A stretch of DNA of 35,609 nt from Vulcanisaeta sp. UBA163 (GTDB taxonomy: Archaea; Thermoproteota; Thermoprotei; Thermoproteales; Thermocladiaceae). The notes under the pieces are model-generated. The model was not told the DNA's origin. It did not search any database and saw nothing but the letters and a program-made list of their open reading frames with translations. The DNA is taken from positions 2,869 to 38,477 of the forward strand of contig DAJV01000078.1 in assembly GCA_002496475.1 (NCBI GenBank). Direction: 5' to 3'. Of this stretch, positions 8,065 through 16,246 are shown one piece after another; position 1 is the first letter of the stretch, and each line of letters begins with the position of its first letter. A program made the translations under genes and the position numbers.

Positions 8065-9945
8065 TCACTCAAATTTCTGTGGTGGTATCACATCACCATA
8101 CTTACCCCTGGTGTCCAGTAACCTATGTTTCTGTTCCTCAAGCACCTCAAAGAACCTCTTCGGCATTGTTGGTATTTCTGAGTATATCTTCCAAATCCTG
8201 TCTATCTTCTCGAGGAGTTTTGCGGCCCTAATCGCGAATTGCTTCGTATAATCCTCAAGCCTATACTCCCTATTGAGCACCTCCCTGAATAACACTCTCA
8301 AGTCCTCATACCTCGGTATGTAGCCTATGGGCGTGGTTATAGCACTAAGTTCACTATGTATTCTCCTCTCCATCCACTGAAGCCAAACCCTCTTATCCTC
8401 CTTACTATTTAGGAACCTGCCCTGCTCATCCCTAAGGAAGTAATTAACACCAAATATCTTCGGAGTTCTTGTAAGCACCTCACCAAACTTTAGGTAATTC
8501 GATATGTAAACACCAAGATCCACAGATAGAAAGTCCAGGTTAGCCATTGGGTTAAACTCCCTCTCCCCAGGCTTACCAATCACTGCGGCCGTTCTCTCTG
8601 ACTCGAGGGATGCGGCTATTGTGACAACACCATGCTCCCAATTAAAGGATTCAACGACGGGTACGAGGGTGTCTGGGTCCCTGCCGCCGAATATTATGCC
8701 GCCAACAACTACACCGTTAGGATCGTCATAAGCCAGGTCCAGGTTTCTGAATGCCTTTAGTGATACTGTGAATCTGGCATTGGGATGAGATGGCTGTATT
8801 GGATTACCCTTCTCATCAGTTTTCCCCTTCCACCACTTACCCGTGTAATTAATGCCCCTCTCAGGCTCCGGCTTACCCATCCCATTCCAGTAAGCTTCGC
8901 CATTCTCCGTAATCAATATATTGGAAAATATTATTTCATTAGGCTTGGTCAGCACCTCATATATTAATGGATCATCAATGGGATTTATACCCTCAATAAT
9001 CCCGAAAACACCCGCCTCAGGGTTAACCGCCTTAACCTCACCATTCACATTCCTTAGGAATGCTAAGTCATCCCCAAGTAACCTGCCAATCATTGCAGTT
9101 GATGTCTTGCCCGAATATGACGGAAACGCACCAGTGAAATACGTAACCCTACCTCTCGGTCCCTCGACGCCGATTAGGAACATGTGCTCACTGAGCCAGC
9201 CCTCCTCCATGGCCCTCTTAATCGTGAGTCTAAGGGCCAATTTCTTAAGGCCAATGCTGTTACCGCCGTACTGCGTATTTACAGAGTATACGGTCTCGCC
9301 GGGAAGGTCTATGTAGATCCTCCTCTGTTTAATGTTCTTGCTCTGCTTCATCTCGTTTAACTCGCCCTGGGAATGAAGGAACCTGAGGAACCTAGCCCTC
9401 TCACTCTGCCTAACGAACTCGTCATAGGCAACCCTGTAGAGTATGTTCTCATTATGCATTACGTAGTAGGAGTCCGTTATTTGAACAGCCAATATACTAA
9501 ACGGCGAACCCTTAGGCCCTAATGAATAAAAGCCCACTAACATCTCCCTGCCTTTCATAATGCCGTTAAGTAGTGAATATATTTCCTTCAGTCCCTCATC
9601 ACGATCCTTAGTCCTTATGAAGGGTAGTTTCTGACCACCAGGTAGTAATATGGCCGTGTCCTCACGAGCCCTGGCCTGATCATAGGGACTATCGAAATGC
9701 ACAGTATGTCCAGGAACCTTCAACGGCATCTCTTCACCAGTCTCTATTGCCTTCCTCTTAATGTAGTCGAAATCCTCGGAACTACCCGTATTTATGAACA
9801 CAGAATCTGGTTTGCAGAGATCCACCGCCCATGCTATGAACTTATGAAGTTCGGTATTCCTGATGCTCATTAATCTTCGATGCATTTCATCACTCATTTT
9901 ACTTCGAAGAAGCCGATCCACCTCATAGGGTGTACTTGATACCAT
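8065..9945 (-). CDS. pckG: Phosphoenolpyruvate carboxykinase (GTP)
   Basis: The enzyme interconverts oxaloacetate plus GTP and PEP plus CO2 plus GDP. It is 626 aa, as usual for the GTP class. The conserved YGGNSIGLKKLALR block is at about 226-239, and the P-loop-like kinase-1 motif FPSYSGKTSTAM at about 274-285. Most GTP enzymes have a reactive cysteine in this loop (FPSACGKTN), which is replaced by Tyr-Ser here. WWKGKTDE and GGIIFGGRDPDT follow further on. A TTAATAATTA box at about 9969-9978 sits 26 bp upstream of the ATG. With enolase and pyruvate kinase in the same window it covers the PEP node. Confidence 0.95.
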   Translation of the reverse strand: MVSSTPYEVDRLLRSKMSDEMHRRLMSIRNTELHKFIAWAVDLCKPDSVFINTGSSEDFDYIKRKAIETGEEMPLKVPGHTVHFDSPYDQARAREDTAILLPGGQKLPFIRTKDRDEGLKEIYSLLNGIMKGREMLVGFYSLGPKGSPFSILAVQITDSYYVMHNENILYRVAYDEFVRQSERARFLRFLHSQGELNEMKQSKNIKQRRIYIDLPGETVYSVNTQYGGNSIGLKKLALRLTIKRAMEEGWLSEHMFLIGVEGPRGRVTYFTGAFPSYSGKTSTAMIGRLLGDDLAFLRNVNGEVKAVNPEAGVFGIIEGINPIDDPLIYEVLTKPNEIIFSNILITENGEAYWNGMGKPEPERGINYTGKWWKGKTDEKGNPIQPSHPNARFTVSLKAFRNLDLAYDDPNGVVVGGIIFGGRDPDTLVPVVESFNWEHGVVTIAASLESERTAAVIGKPGEREFNPMANLDFLSVDLGVYISNYLKFGEVLTRTPKIFGVNYFLRDEQGRFLNSKEDKRVWLQWMERRIHSELSAITTPIGYIPRYEDLRVLFREVLNREYRLEDYTKQFAIRAAKLLEKIDRIWKIYSEIPTMPKRFFEVLEEQKHRLLDTRGKYGDVIPPQKFE

Positions 9946-10071
9946 TATATCTAGTCATTACTTATGTCCTTAATAATTATTTCTCTATAATTCACAATAC
10001 CATAACTACTAGGTAAACTCATTTAACCCTAGTATTAACATAAATATTAATATGTAACTTAAACTATGACA

Positions 10072-10179
10072 ATGAAGTATACGTATTTCATGCACATACC
10101 CTGCATTCACGTGATAATTATTGCATTATTAGTTATACCAGTAATTCAATTTTACAATAATATATTTACAATAATATAA
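10072..10179 (+). CDS. Possible 35-aa hydrophobic peptide
   Basis: This is the only readable ORF in the otherwise empty 9946-10238 spacer. It begins MKYTYFMHIPCIHV and continues with one hydrophobic run (IIIALLVIPVI) that could span a membrane. A TATA-like TAAATATTAA lies about 25 bp upstream of the ATG. AT-rich spacer sequence easily gives such ORFs by chance, so this is weak. Confidence 0.2.
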   Translation: MKYTYFMHIPCIHVIIIALLVIPVIQFYNNIFTII

Positions 10180-10238
10180 TAAACCTAGGAAATACCATGC
10201 AGAGAATACCCTGATAAAAGTGACATTTCTCAGCGTAA

Positions 10239-11066
10239 TCATGCCAGTGCATAAATGAGGAGTAGGACAAGGATCGCCAAGGCCAGGGATTCAAATAACA
10301 GGCCAATGCCGATCCTCCTAATCCTACGCCTTAAATCACCCATTGGTAACTTACCCTCCCTAACAGCAATTAATGCCCTGAGTGATGGCTCAATTAATAC
10401 TGCCAAAGACAGTAAGCCACTATTAATTAATAATCCGTAGATCAGGGTAGGCAGGCTTACGAACCAAAGCAGTGATGAGTGGTATGGCTTAACACCCTGC
10501 CTAAATGGTAATTTACCCTCAACATATAGCGCAGAAAATGTGTGATAAATAATCCACACTAACGACGCCATTATAACCCTGCCCATTAATTCACCACCCA
10601 TGAGTACATACCACGCCAGATATGTTGAGGCTATTAAGGCCGTCCCAGACACATTGGCGATTATTGACCTGCCATTACCACGCAATGCCTCAATTATGAA
10701 CAATAATAATAGTACAGCTGGTATCAATAACCAGGTACCCAGGCGAATTAGGAGTGCGGCATATGGAAGAATATTTACTAGGAGTAGTAGGTAATCACGT
10801 AATCTCGCCCTGGATATTAGGCTCAAGTGAACCCTTATGAGACTCATGATATTAAGTGCAGCCAGCCCAGTTACTAGAATGACCCGGATTATGTTGATCC
10901 CAAATCCCTCAATCACCGCCACTGAAATAAGGGACAGAAAGTAATTAGTTATCAACAACGACAATGCGCCAGTATCGACATGCACAACCCTACTCACTAA
11001 CCTACCACTCATCAAATCAATCAATGTTAACCTGAGATTAAGTGTTTTTATCGTTACAAACCCCAA
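10239..11066 (-). CDS. Polytopic membrane protein of unknown function
   Basis: The 275-aa protein has about eight hydrophobic segments spread over its length. After a short amphipathic start (MGFVTIKTLNLRLTLIDLMSG), the segments run from about residue 34 to the C-terminus (LALAILVLLLIYALA). Conserved-looking polar spots are YHTFSALYVEGKLP near 174 and YHSSLLW near 194. The loop before the last segment is basic (GDLRRRIRRIG). I cannot assign a family. It resembles in outline small integral membrane proteins such as YwiC- or UbiA-like proteins, but no DxxxD prenyltransferase motif is present. No operon partner is evident. Confidence 0.7.
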   Translation of the reverse strand: MGFVTIKTLNLRLTLIDLMSGRLVSRVVHVDTGALSLLITNYFLSLISVAVIEGFGINIIRVILVTGLAALNIMSLIRVHLSLISRARLRDYLLLLVNILPYAALLIRLGTWLLIPAVLLLLFIIEALRGNGRSIIANVSGTALIASTYLAWYVLMGGELMGRVIMASLVWIIYHTFSALYVEGKLPFRQGVKPYHSSLLWFVSLPTLIYGLLINSGLLSLAVLIEPSLRALIAVREGKLPMGDLRRRIRRIGIGLLFESLALAILVLLLIYALA

Positions 11067-11096
11067 TAAGGCGTATATAACTTGTAATGAACAAAA

Positions 11097-11249
11097 TTAA
11101 TAAAACCCATGCTCACTGAGCCAATTGAGCCCTAGTATCTCATAACCAACAGCACTTAATCCAACCCTTGGCTTTATGATTAGACTTTACTGAAGAAACT
11201 GCTTCAGGGATTATTTACGATTGCGAGGACTACTTGATTCTCTAACCAT
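11097..11249 (-). pseudogene. Possible relic of a short gene
   Basis: A single minus-strand frame starting at ATG 11249 reads MVRESSSPRNRK, stop, SLKQFLQ, stop, then a clean run of 26 residues (SLIIKPRVGLSAVGYEILGL followed by NWLSEHGFY) to TAA at 11097-11099. The last part looks like protein (amphipathic, with a VGYEILGLNWL helix) rather than random translation. The two in-frame TAA codons suggest decay. The original family is not recognised. Confidence 0.3.
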
Positions 11250-11293
11250 AGAGGAAACCTTTATTTACTGCGGAATAGAATTCTAGGTTAAAT

Positions 11294-11572
11294 ATGATAA
11301 GGGAGACAATAACCATAAAAAGGACATTATGGCTTGCATTGAAGAAACATCTAATGGACAATTATGGTGATTTAGACTTTAATTGTGAGGTATTACTACT
11401 TGAGGACCCGAAGATACACATTGTTGCTTGCGTGGACGGCGATAACGTAAACCTAACAATAACATACAATCCACTGGAAATAGCACTTGATATTAAAAAA
11501 TCGCATGAGAGCATCAAGAGAGCACGTGAAATCACGGACCTAGGCAAAAAGATAAATGTGCCCCTTAAGTAA
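11294..11572 (+). CDS. Hypothetical protein, 92 aa
   Basis: This is a small soluble protein that I do not recognise. The sequence begins MIRETITIKRTLWLALKKHL, then an alternating beta segment (HIVACVDGDNVNLTITYNP), then a charged helix (KKSHESIKRAREI). A CTTTATTTA TATA-like box at about 11259-11267 lies about 30 bp upstream of the ATG, supporting expression. It converges with the NAD(P)HX repair gene, whose 3' end lies 72 bp downstream. Confidence 0.6.
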   Translation: MIRETITIKRTLWLALKKHLMDNYGDLDFNCEVLLLEDPKIHIVACVDGDNVNLTITYNPLEIALDIKKSHESIKRAREITDLGKKINVPLK

Positions 11573-11644
11573 TCCAATGAATGTGATGAGAATTATGGAT
11601 TCTGATTAATTTAAAGCCATGATGCGCTTCCAGGCTACTGAACC

Positions 11645-13267
11645 CTAATCAATTAATCTCAATGATTGTGGGTGAATTGACGAGGTTATTACCGAATCAA
11701 CACTCATTAATTTCCTGAATACCTTGGGTATGTTGTCAATGACGTCAACAGGGGTTATATGATAACCCAATTCCCTAACCGTCAAGTCGCCCGCGAGCCC
11801 AGTTATGAAAACCCCTATTGCCGCCGCCTCAAGGGGGTCTGAGACCTTGACCATTAATGCCGAGACAACTCCAGTAAGTACATCACCAGTACCGCCAACC
11901 GTCATCCCAGGATTACCGGTAAAATTAACCTTGTACCTATGTCCATCAGTTATCACATCAACGTTCCCCTTAAGAAGTACAACACCACCCCTTAGTATTG
12001 ACCTGACCGTGTCACGAACCATGGTAGCCCTCAACCATGGCCTTTCCTCAGTAACATCAACACCCGTTAACCACTTAAATTCGCCTGCATGTGGCGTTAC
12101 AATGACATTCTTAGTGACCAAGTCCTGCCTCTTCAACTCCCCAAGGGCCTTAATAGCATCAGCATCAATAACTACCCTCTTGCCAATACCCACAGCCCTA
12201 GACACCAACTCAACAATTGCCCTCATAGTTTCCTCCCTAAGCCCAAGCCCAGGTCCAATGGCTACTACGTGGGACTTACTCACTTGTTCCATTATCTGGT
12301 CAATGTGGCTAAGCAGCAGGTAATCACCATCGAGTGGTATGGCAATTACGCTCGGGTCATGCGCCCTGATGTCCCTAGCCACGTCCCTCGGTGCCATTAC
12401 TATTGACAAATCGACACCAGTCCTAAGCGCCGCCTTGGCCGCTAGGTAAATAGCGCCCGTGAACTCCCTGGAACCACCAATAAAGAGAACACGCCCATTA
12501 TCACCCTTCTTGGAATCAGCCCTCCTAGCGTAATTTAGGTAATACAGGTCACCGGGACCAACAACATGTTCCACCTCCTCAGGAACGCCTATGTCGGCTA
12601 CCACCAATTCACCAACGTACTGAGAAACACCTTCCCTCACCAGGCCAACCTTTGGCCTATGCATTGTCACAGTAACATGCGCCTTAACCGCAATATCCCT
12701 AACCTCGCCTGTGTCTGGGTCTAACCCACTGGGTATGTCAACAGCCACCTTATATGCTGATGACTTATTGATTAGCTCAATAGCTGTTGCCTGGGGCTCC
12801 CTGAGAATACCCCTAATCCCAGTCCCTATTATAGCATCGATTATTACCTCAGCCCATGGATGAAAAAGTTCCTGGTTTGCCAATAATTCATACTGCGTTG
12901 GCGCCTCAATAATATCAATATTAACCCCCCTGAGAATGCCCAGGTTATCCACGACAAGTTCCTCCCTTGCATCACTAATGCGACCAAGAAGCACAACCTT
13001 AACATCCTTACCCCATGAATGCAGGTACTTGGCCGCAACAAGCCCATCGCCGCCATTATCACCTAGACCAGCAACAACAAGTACTCTCCCTGCGCTTGGA
13101 TATTTCTCAAGAACTACAGTGGCTACAGACCTGCCTGCGTTCTCCATAAGTACATGCCTATCAATACCCATGTAAACTGCGTTCCTATCAATAACCCTCA
13201 TTTCAAGCGTGGTGATGGCATCTGACGACCAATTCCTAAAGTCAATGGACATACCTAGAATTGCCAT
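11645..13267 (-). CDS. nnr: Bifunctional NAD(P)H-hydrate epimerase / ADP-dependent NAD(P)H-hydrate dehydratase
   Basis: This 540-aa fusion repairs hydrated NADH and NADPH, which form fast at high temperature. The N-terminal YjeF_N epimerase domain (about 20-230) has MENAGR (41-46), GLGDNGGDG (67-75) and IPSGLDPDTG. The C-terminal YjeF_C ribokinase-like dehydratase (about 245-525) has GPGLG, VIDADAI, TPHAGEF, LLKGNVDVI and the GNPGMTVGGTGDVLTG nucleotide-binding motif. Domain order and length match the family. A second Met at residue 6 is an alternative start. The spacer to the divergent HAD gene carries an 8-bp inverted repeat. Confidence 0.96.
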   Translation of the reverse strand: MAILGMSIDFRNWSSDAITTLEMRVIDRNAVYMGIDRHVLMENAGRSVATVVLEKYPSAGRVLVVAGLGDNGGDGLVAAKYLHSWGKDVKVVLLGRISDAREELVVDNLGILRGVNIDIIEAPTQYELLANQELFHPWAEVIIDAIIGTGIRGILREPQATAIELINKSSAYKVAVDIPSGLDPDTGEVRDIAVKAHVTVTMHRPKVGLVREGVSQYVGELVVADIGVPEEVEHVVGPGDLYYLNYARRADSKKGDNGRVLFIGGSREFTGAIYLAAKAALRTGVDLSIVMAPRDVARDIRAHDPSVIAIPLDGDYLLLSHIDQIMEQVSKSHVVAIGPGLGLREETMRAIVELVSRAVGIGKRVVIDADAIKALGELKRQDLVTKNVIVTPHAGEFKWLTGVDVTEERPWLRATMVRDTVRSILRGGVVLLKGNVDVITDGHRYKVNFTGNPGMTVGGTGDVLTGVVSALMVKVSDPLEAAAIGVFITGLAGDLTVRELGYHITPVDVIDNIPKVFRKLMSVDSVITSSIHPQSLRLID

Positions 13268-13298
13268 ATAACGCCTTTAAAACGCTTTTGTGTGGATT

Positions 13299-13359
13299 AC
13301 CTGCATTGATGATTGAGGCTTTAAGTACGGTTTATAATGTACATGATGGGGATGCAGGT
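13299..13359. repeat. Inverted repeat ACCTGCAT / ATGCAGGT in a divergent spacer
   Basis: Perfect 8-bp arms at 13299-13306 and 13352-13359 are separated by 45 bp that contain two TGATG elements just inside the arms and a TTTATAAT. It lies between nnr (minus) and the HAD gene (plus). It could be a pair of regulator half-sites or the stem of a small RNA. No D box (CTGA) is present, so I do not call it a C/D RNA. Confidence 0.35.
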
Positions 13360-13406
13360 CAATAATTAAATTTAAGGCAACTAGGCATTAATGTTGGTGT
13401 GAGTGG

Positions 13407-14027
13407 ATGATTAGGGCGGCGGTATTAGACGTAGATGGAGTACTCACCTACTTCAGGTCAGCATGGCAGCATCTACATAAGATACTTGGCACTGATAATT
13501 GGGCATTGATTAATAGGGATGCCTACAGGTCAGGGCTTATTAACTACAGGGATTGGGCGCTCACCGACGCGCTTCTCTGGACCGGTGTACCGAGGACCTG
13601 GATCGAGATCCCAGTAACACTTAGGAAGGGTGCATACGATCTACTGAGATTCCTGAGGGACAATGGAGTTAGGGTCATCACCGTGAGCGGTGGCTTGAAT
13701 TATACAGGTATTCCAATTAGGAATTATGTTGATTACTTCATTAGCAATGAACTAATATTTGATGAGAATAATACCCTGCTTTCTGTTAGGGTTAATGTCG
13801 AGAATAAGGACTTCATTAATGAATTAATTACAGGAATGGGCATTAGTTGGGATGAGGTTATGGCTGTCGGTGACAGTGATATGGACATTCCAATACTCAA
13901 AAGGGCCAGGTACTCAATAGCCTACAATCCTGTTAGTGAGGAGGTCGCTAGCATGGTACGTATTGTAATAAACTCTGACACACTTTACCCGCTTATTGAC
14001 ATTGCAAAGGTAGTGTTAGGAAGGTAG
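13407..14027 (+). CDS. HAD-superfamily phosphatase
   Basis: This is a 206-aa HAD hydrolase. Motif I is DVDGVLT (residues 8-14, nucleophile D8 and D10), motif II is in VITVSGG (about 90-96), and motif IV is VGDSDMDIP (about 152-160). A helical cap lies between motifs I and II (about 15-75), as in phosphoserine phosphatase-like and phosphoglycolate phosphatase-like members. The substrate is not deducible. An ATTAAATTTAAG tract near 13368-13375 probably acts as TATA, giving a leader of about nine bases. It is followed closely by enolase, but a palindrome and a fresh TATA box lie between them. Confidence 0.88.
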   Translation: MIRAAVLDVDGVLTYFRSAWQHLHKILGTDNWALINRDAYRSGLINYRDWALTDALLWTGVPRTWIEIPVTLRKGAYDLLRFLRDNGVRVITVSGGLNYTGIPIRNYVDYFISNELIFDENNTLLSVRVNVENKDFINELITGMGISWDEVMAVGDSDMDIPILKRARYSIAYNPVSEEVASMVRIVINSDTLYPLIDIAKVVLGR

Positions 14028-14054
14028 ATGTATACGTAAAGTAAACGTATACAT
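14028..14054. promoter_or_regulatory. 10-bp-arm palindrome upstream of enolase
   Basis: ATGTATACGT (14028-14037) and ACGTATACAT (14045-14054) are exact inverted copies with a 7-bp spacer, beginning at the base after the HAD stop codon. Another half-site-like TATACATTATACA overlaps its right end. The enolase TATA box (ATTAATA, 14068-14074) lies 14 bp further on. Both an operator for a dimeric regulator and a 3'-end hairpin for the HAD transcript are possible. There is no T-run right after it, which favours an operator. Confidence 0.5.
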
Positions 14055-14096
14055 TATACAATAATGCATTAATACTGGGTTTTCTTATGTTTATTC

Positions 14097-15362
14097 ATGC
14101 CTGATACAACAATAGAGGATTTAAATATTAGGAAGATCTTTAATTCAAGAGGCGAGGAGACTGTTGAGGTTGAGACTTACTTAACGGATGGTTATGGCAA
14201 GGCGGCTGCACCTGCGGGCGCCTCAAGGGGTTCCCATGAAGTTGTTTACTTCCCTAATGATAATGTTGACCTTGCAATAAGTATATTCGAGAAAAACGTT
14301 GCACCTGATTTAATGGGCTTGGATGCCTCAATACAGGGCGAGGTGGATACCAGGCTTGAGGAAATCGATGGCACAGAGAACTTCTCCAGAATCGGTGGTG
14401 CAGTGTCCATAGCTACATCAATGGCCGTGGCCAGGGCTGTTGCGAACGCCCTAGAAATACCGCTGTATCAGCACCTGGGCGGTGCTAACGTTAGGGATTT
14501 ACCATATCCACTGGGTAATGTTATTGGTGGTGGTAAGCACAGCCGTGGTCTTGGCCCTGACATTCAGGAATTCCTGGTTATACCGTACGGAGCCCAGGAC
14601 ATCTATACGGCTATTAAGGCTAATATTGAGGTCCATAGGGCCGTCTTTAGGGAATTGGTTAAGGCCGACCCAGCGTTCACTGGTGGCCGTAATGATGAGG
14701 GTGCATGGTCAGCCAGGATCTCCACAAGTACAGCATTGGATATCCTGAGTAGGGCTGTTAAGGAGGTCAGTGGTAAGTTGGGTTTTGAAATTGGTATTGG
14801 TGTTGATATGGCTGCATCAACATTATGGAATGGTGAGAAGTACGTGTATACCAATGAGGGGGTTTCAAGGGCGTCTAAGGAGCAGATTGAGTTTGTTAAG
14901 GAATTGATTGAGAAGTACGGGCTTGTCTACGTCGAGGATCCATTCCATGAGGAGGACTTCCAATCCTTCGCGGAATTAACGGATTCTGTTAGTGATAAAT
15001 GCCTAGTGGTCGGTGATGACCTATTCACGACTAACCCATCCAGGTTATCAAGGGGTATTAAGGAGGGTGCCGCCAATGCAATAATAATAAAGCCTGATCA
15101 AATAGGCACATTGTCAAGGGCCTGGGAGGCCGTTAGGCTAGCCGTGTCCAATGGCTATGTACCAGTGGTGTCCCACAGATCCGGAGATACTGAGTATGAT
15201 ACACTGGCCCACATTGCCGTTGGATTTGAAGCGCCAATAATTAAGAGCGGCGTCCTTGGCGGTGAGAGGATTACTAAACTCAATGAGCTGATTAGGATTC
15301 AGGACTACATGGGTAAAGCCGCCAGGATGAATCAATTACTTACACAAAGGTTTAAACGTTGA
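14097..15362 (+). CDS. eno: Enolase (phosphopyruvate hydratase)
   Basis: It interconverts 2-phosphoglycerate and PEP. The 421-aa protein has the N-terminal NSRGEETVEVE and GASRGSHE loops (about residues 16-48) and a barrel with GGGKHSRG. The metal and catalytic residues sit in GIGVDMAAS, YVEDPFHEED and VVGDDLFTTNP, followed by the catalytic lysine in IIIKPDQIGT and the SHRSGDTEYD signature. ATTAATA at 14068-14074 is centred 26 bp before the ATG, so the transcript is probably leaderless. Enolase followed by S2 and Memo is a common archaeal arrangement. Confidence 0.97.
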   Translation: MPDTTIEDLNIRKIFNSRGEETVEVETYLTDGYGKAAAPAGASRGSHEVVYFPNDNVDLAISIFEKNVAPDLMGLDASIQGEVDTRLEEIDGTENFSRIGGAVSIATSMAVARAVANALEIPLYQHLGGANVRDLPYPLGNVIGGGKHSRGLGPDIQEFLVIPYGAQDIYTAIKANIEVHRAVFRELVKADPAFTGGRNDEGAWSARISTSTALDILSRAVKEVSGKLGFEIGIGVDMAASTLWNGEKYVYTNEGVSRASKEQIEFVKELIEKYGLVYVEDPFHEEDFQSFAELTDSVSDKCLVVGDDLFTTNPSRLSRGIKEGAANAIIIKPDQIGTLSRAWEAVRLAVSNGYVPVVSHRSGDTEYDTLAHIAVGFEAPIIKSGVLGGERITKLNELIRIQDYMGKAARMNQLLTQRFKR

Positions 15363-15430
15363 ACCACAACCTCAACGCCTAGTACCGGTGGTGAAATACT
15401 TATTAATCCAAACTTTCTCCGTAATTCACA

Positions 15431-16108
15431 ATGGGTGAAGAACGTAAGGAAGTACATGATGAAGGATTAGCACCAGTACCTGCGCAAGAGGAGCTGTTAA
15501 TGGCCATTGAGAAATACCTAGCTGCTGGCGTTAGACTTGGCACAAGGGTATCCAACGCATACCTGCAGAGAAGGGGCTTTGTGTTCTCCGTTAGGCCTGA
15601 TGGACTCAGGATCCTTAATCTAAGGAAGATTGATGAGAGGATTAGGATTGCTGCCAAGATGATCACCATGTACAACCCGGAGAGAGTTGTTGCCTACTCA
15701 GCGAAGCCCTACGGTTTTAAGCCAGTGGAGATGTTTTGCAAGTTTGTTAAGTGCAGGGCAATAACTGGCAGGTTCATACCAGGTACGTTTACAAATCCGA
15801 ATCTCAACCACTACATAGAGACCGATCTATTGATATCCACGGATCCAAAGGCCGATACCCAGGCAATAGAGGAGACGGCTAGGATGGGCATACCTGTCAT
15901 TGCGCTTGTTGATACAGACACACCCATATCATACGTAGACTTAATAATACCATGCAATAACAAGGGAAGAAGGAGCCTAGCCCTAATCTTCTGGTTATTG
16001 GCTAGACAGGTACTTAGGATTAGAGGCGAGCTGAAGGAGAATGAAGACCTTCCAGTGCCACCTGAGGAATTCGAGGTCAAGGTATCGATTGAGGGCGTCC
16101 CTCAATAA
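15431..16108 (+). CDS. rps2: 30S ribosomal protein S2
   Basis: The 225-aa protein matches archaeal S2. It shows AAGVRLGTRVSNAYLQRRGF near residues 31-50 and ILNLRKIDERI near 61. GRFIPGTFTNP near 115 and IPVIALVDTDTPISYVDLIIPCNNKGRRS near 155-183 complete the pattern. CTTATTAAT near 15400-15408 is centred 26 bp before the ATG, so it has its own promoter downstream of enolase. Confidence 0.97.
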   Translation: MGEERKEVHDEGLAPVPAQEELLMAIEKYLAAGVRLGTRVSNAYLQRRGFVFSVRPDGLRILNLRKIDERIRIAAKMITMYNPERVVAYSAKPYGFKPVEMFCKFVKCRAITGRFIPGTFTNPNLNHYIETDLLISTDPKADTQAIEETARMGIPVIALVDTDTPISYVDLIIPCNNKGRRSLALIFWLLARQVLRIRGELKENEDLPVPPEEFEVKVSIEGVPQ

Positions 16109-16137
16109 CTTTTCTCTACAAAATTCTCATCATAATA

Positions 16138-16150
16138 GGTACTAAGTACC
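16138..16150. repeat. Short palindrome GGTACT-A-AGTACC
   Basis: A perfect 6-bp-arm palindrome with a one-base centre lies in the spacer between S2 and the Memo-like gene, about 65 bp before the Memo TATA box. It may be an operator or chance. No other feature is seen in 16109-16210. Confidence 0.25.
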
Positions 16151-16246
16151 AGCTATACAATGGAGGTAAGAACACAAGGTAACAGTCACCTCATGTAAGT
16201 ATAGCAGTAAGTGTTTTTACTCCCTGGGTTTAGTATTTACCTCTGT

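Noticed and set aside
11187..11210. Hairpin CTGAAG...CTTCAG that could be a terminator or D-box element
   Set aside because: It has only 6 bp, no T-run and no matching C box.
13306..13350. C/D box sRNA
   Set aside because: TGATGA is present but no CTGA box lies at a suitable distance.
16160..16198. 12-codon ORF between S2 and the Memo-like gene
   Set aside because: It is too short, with no properly spaced TATA box or conserved feature.
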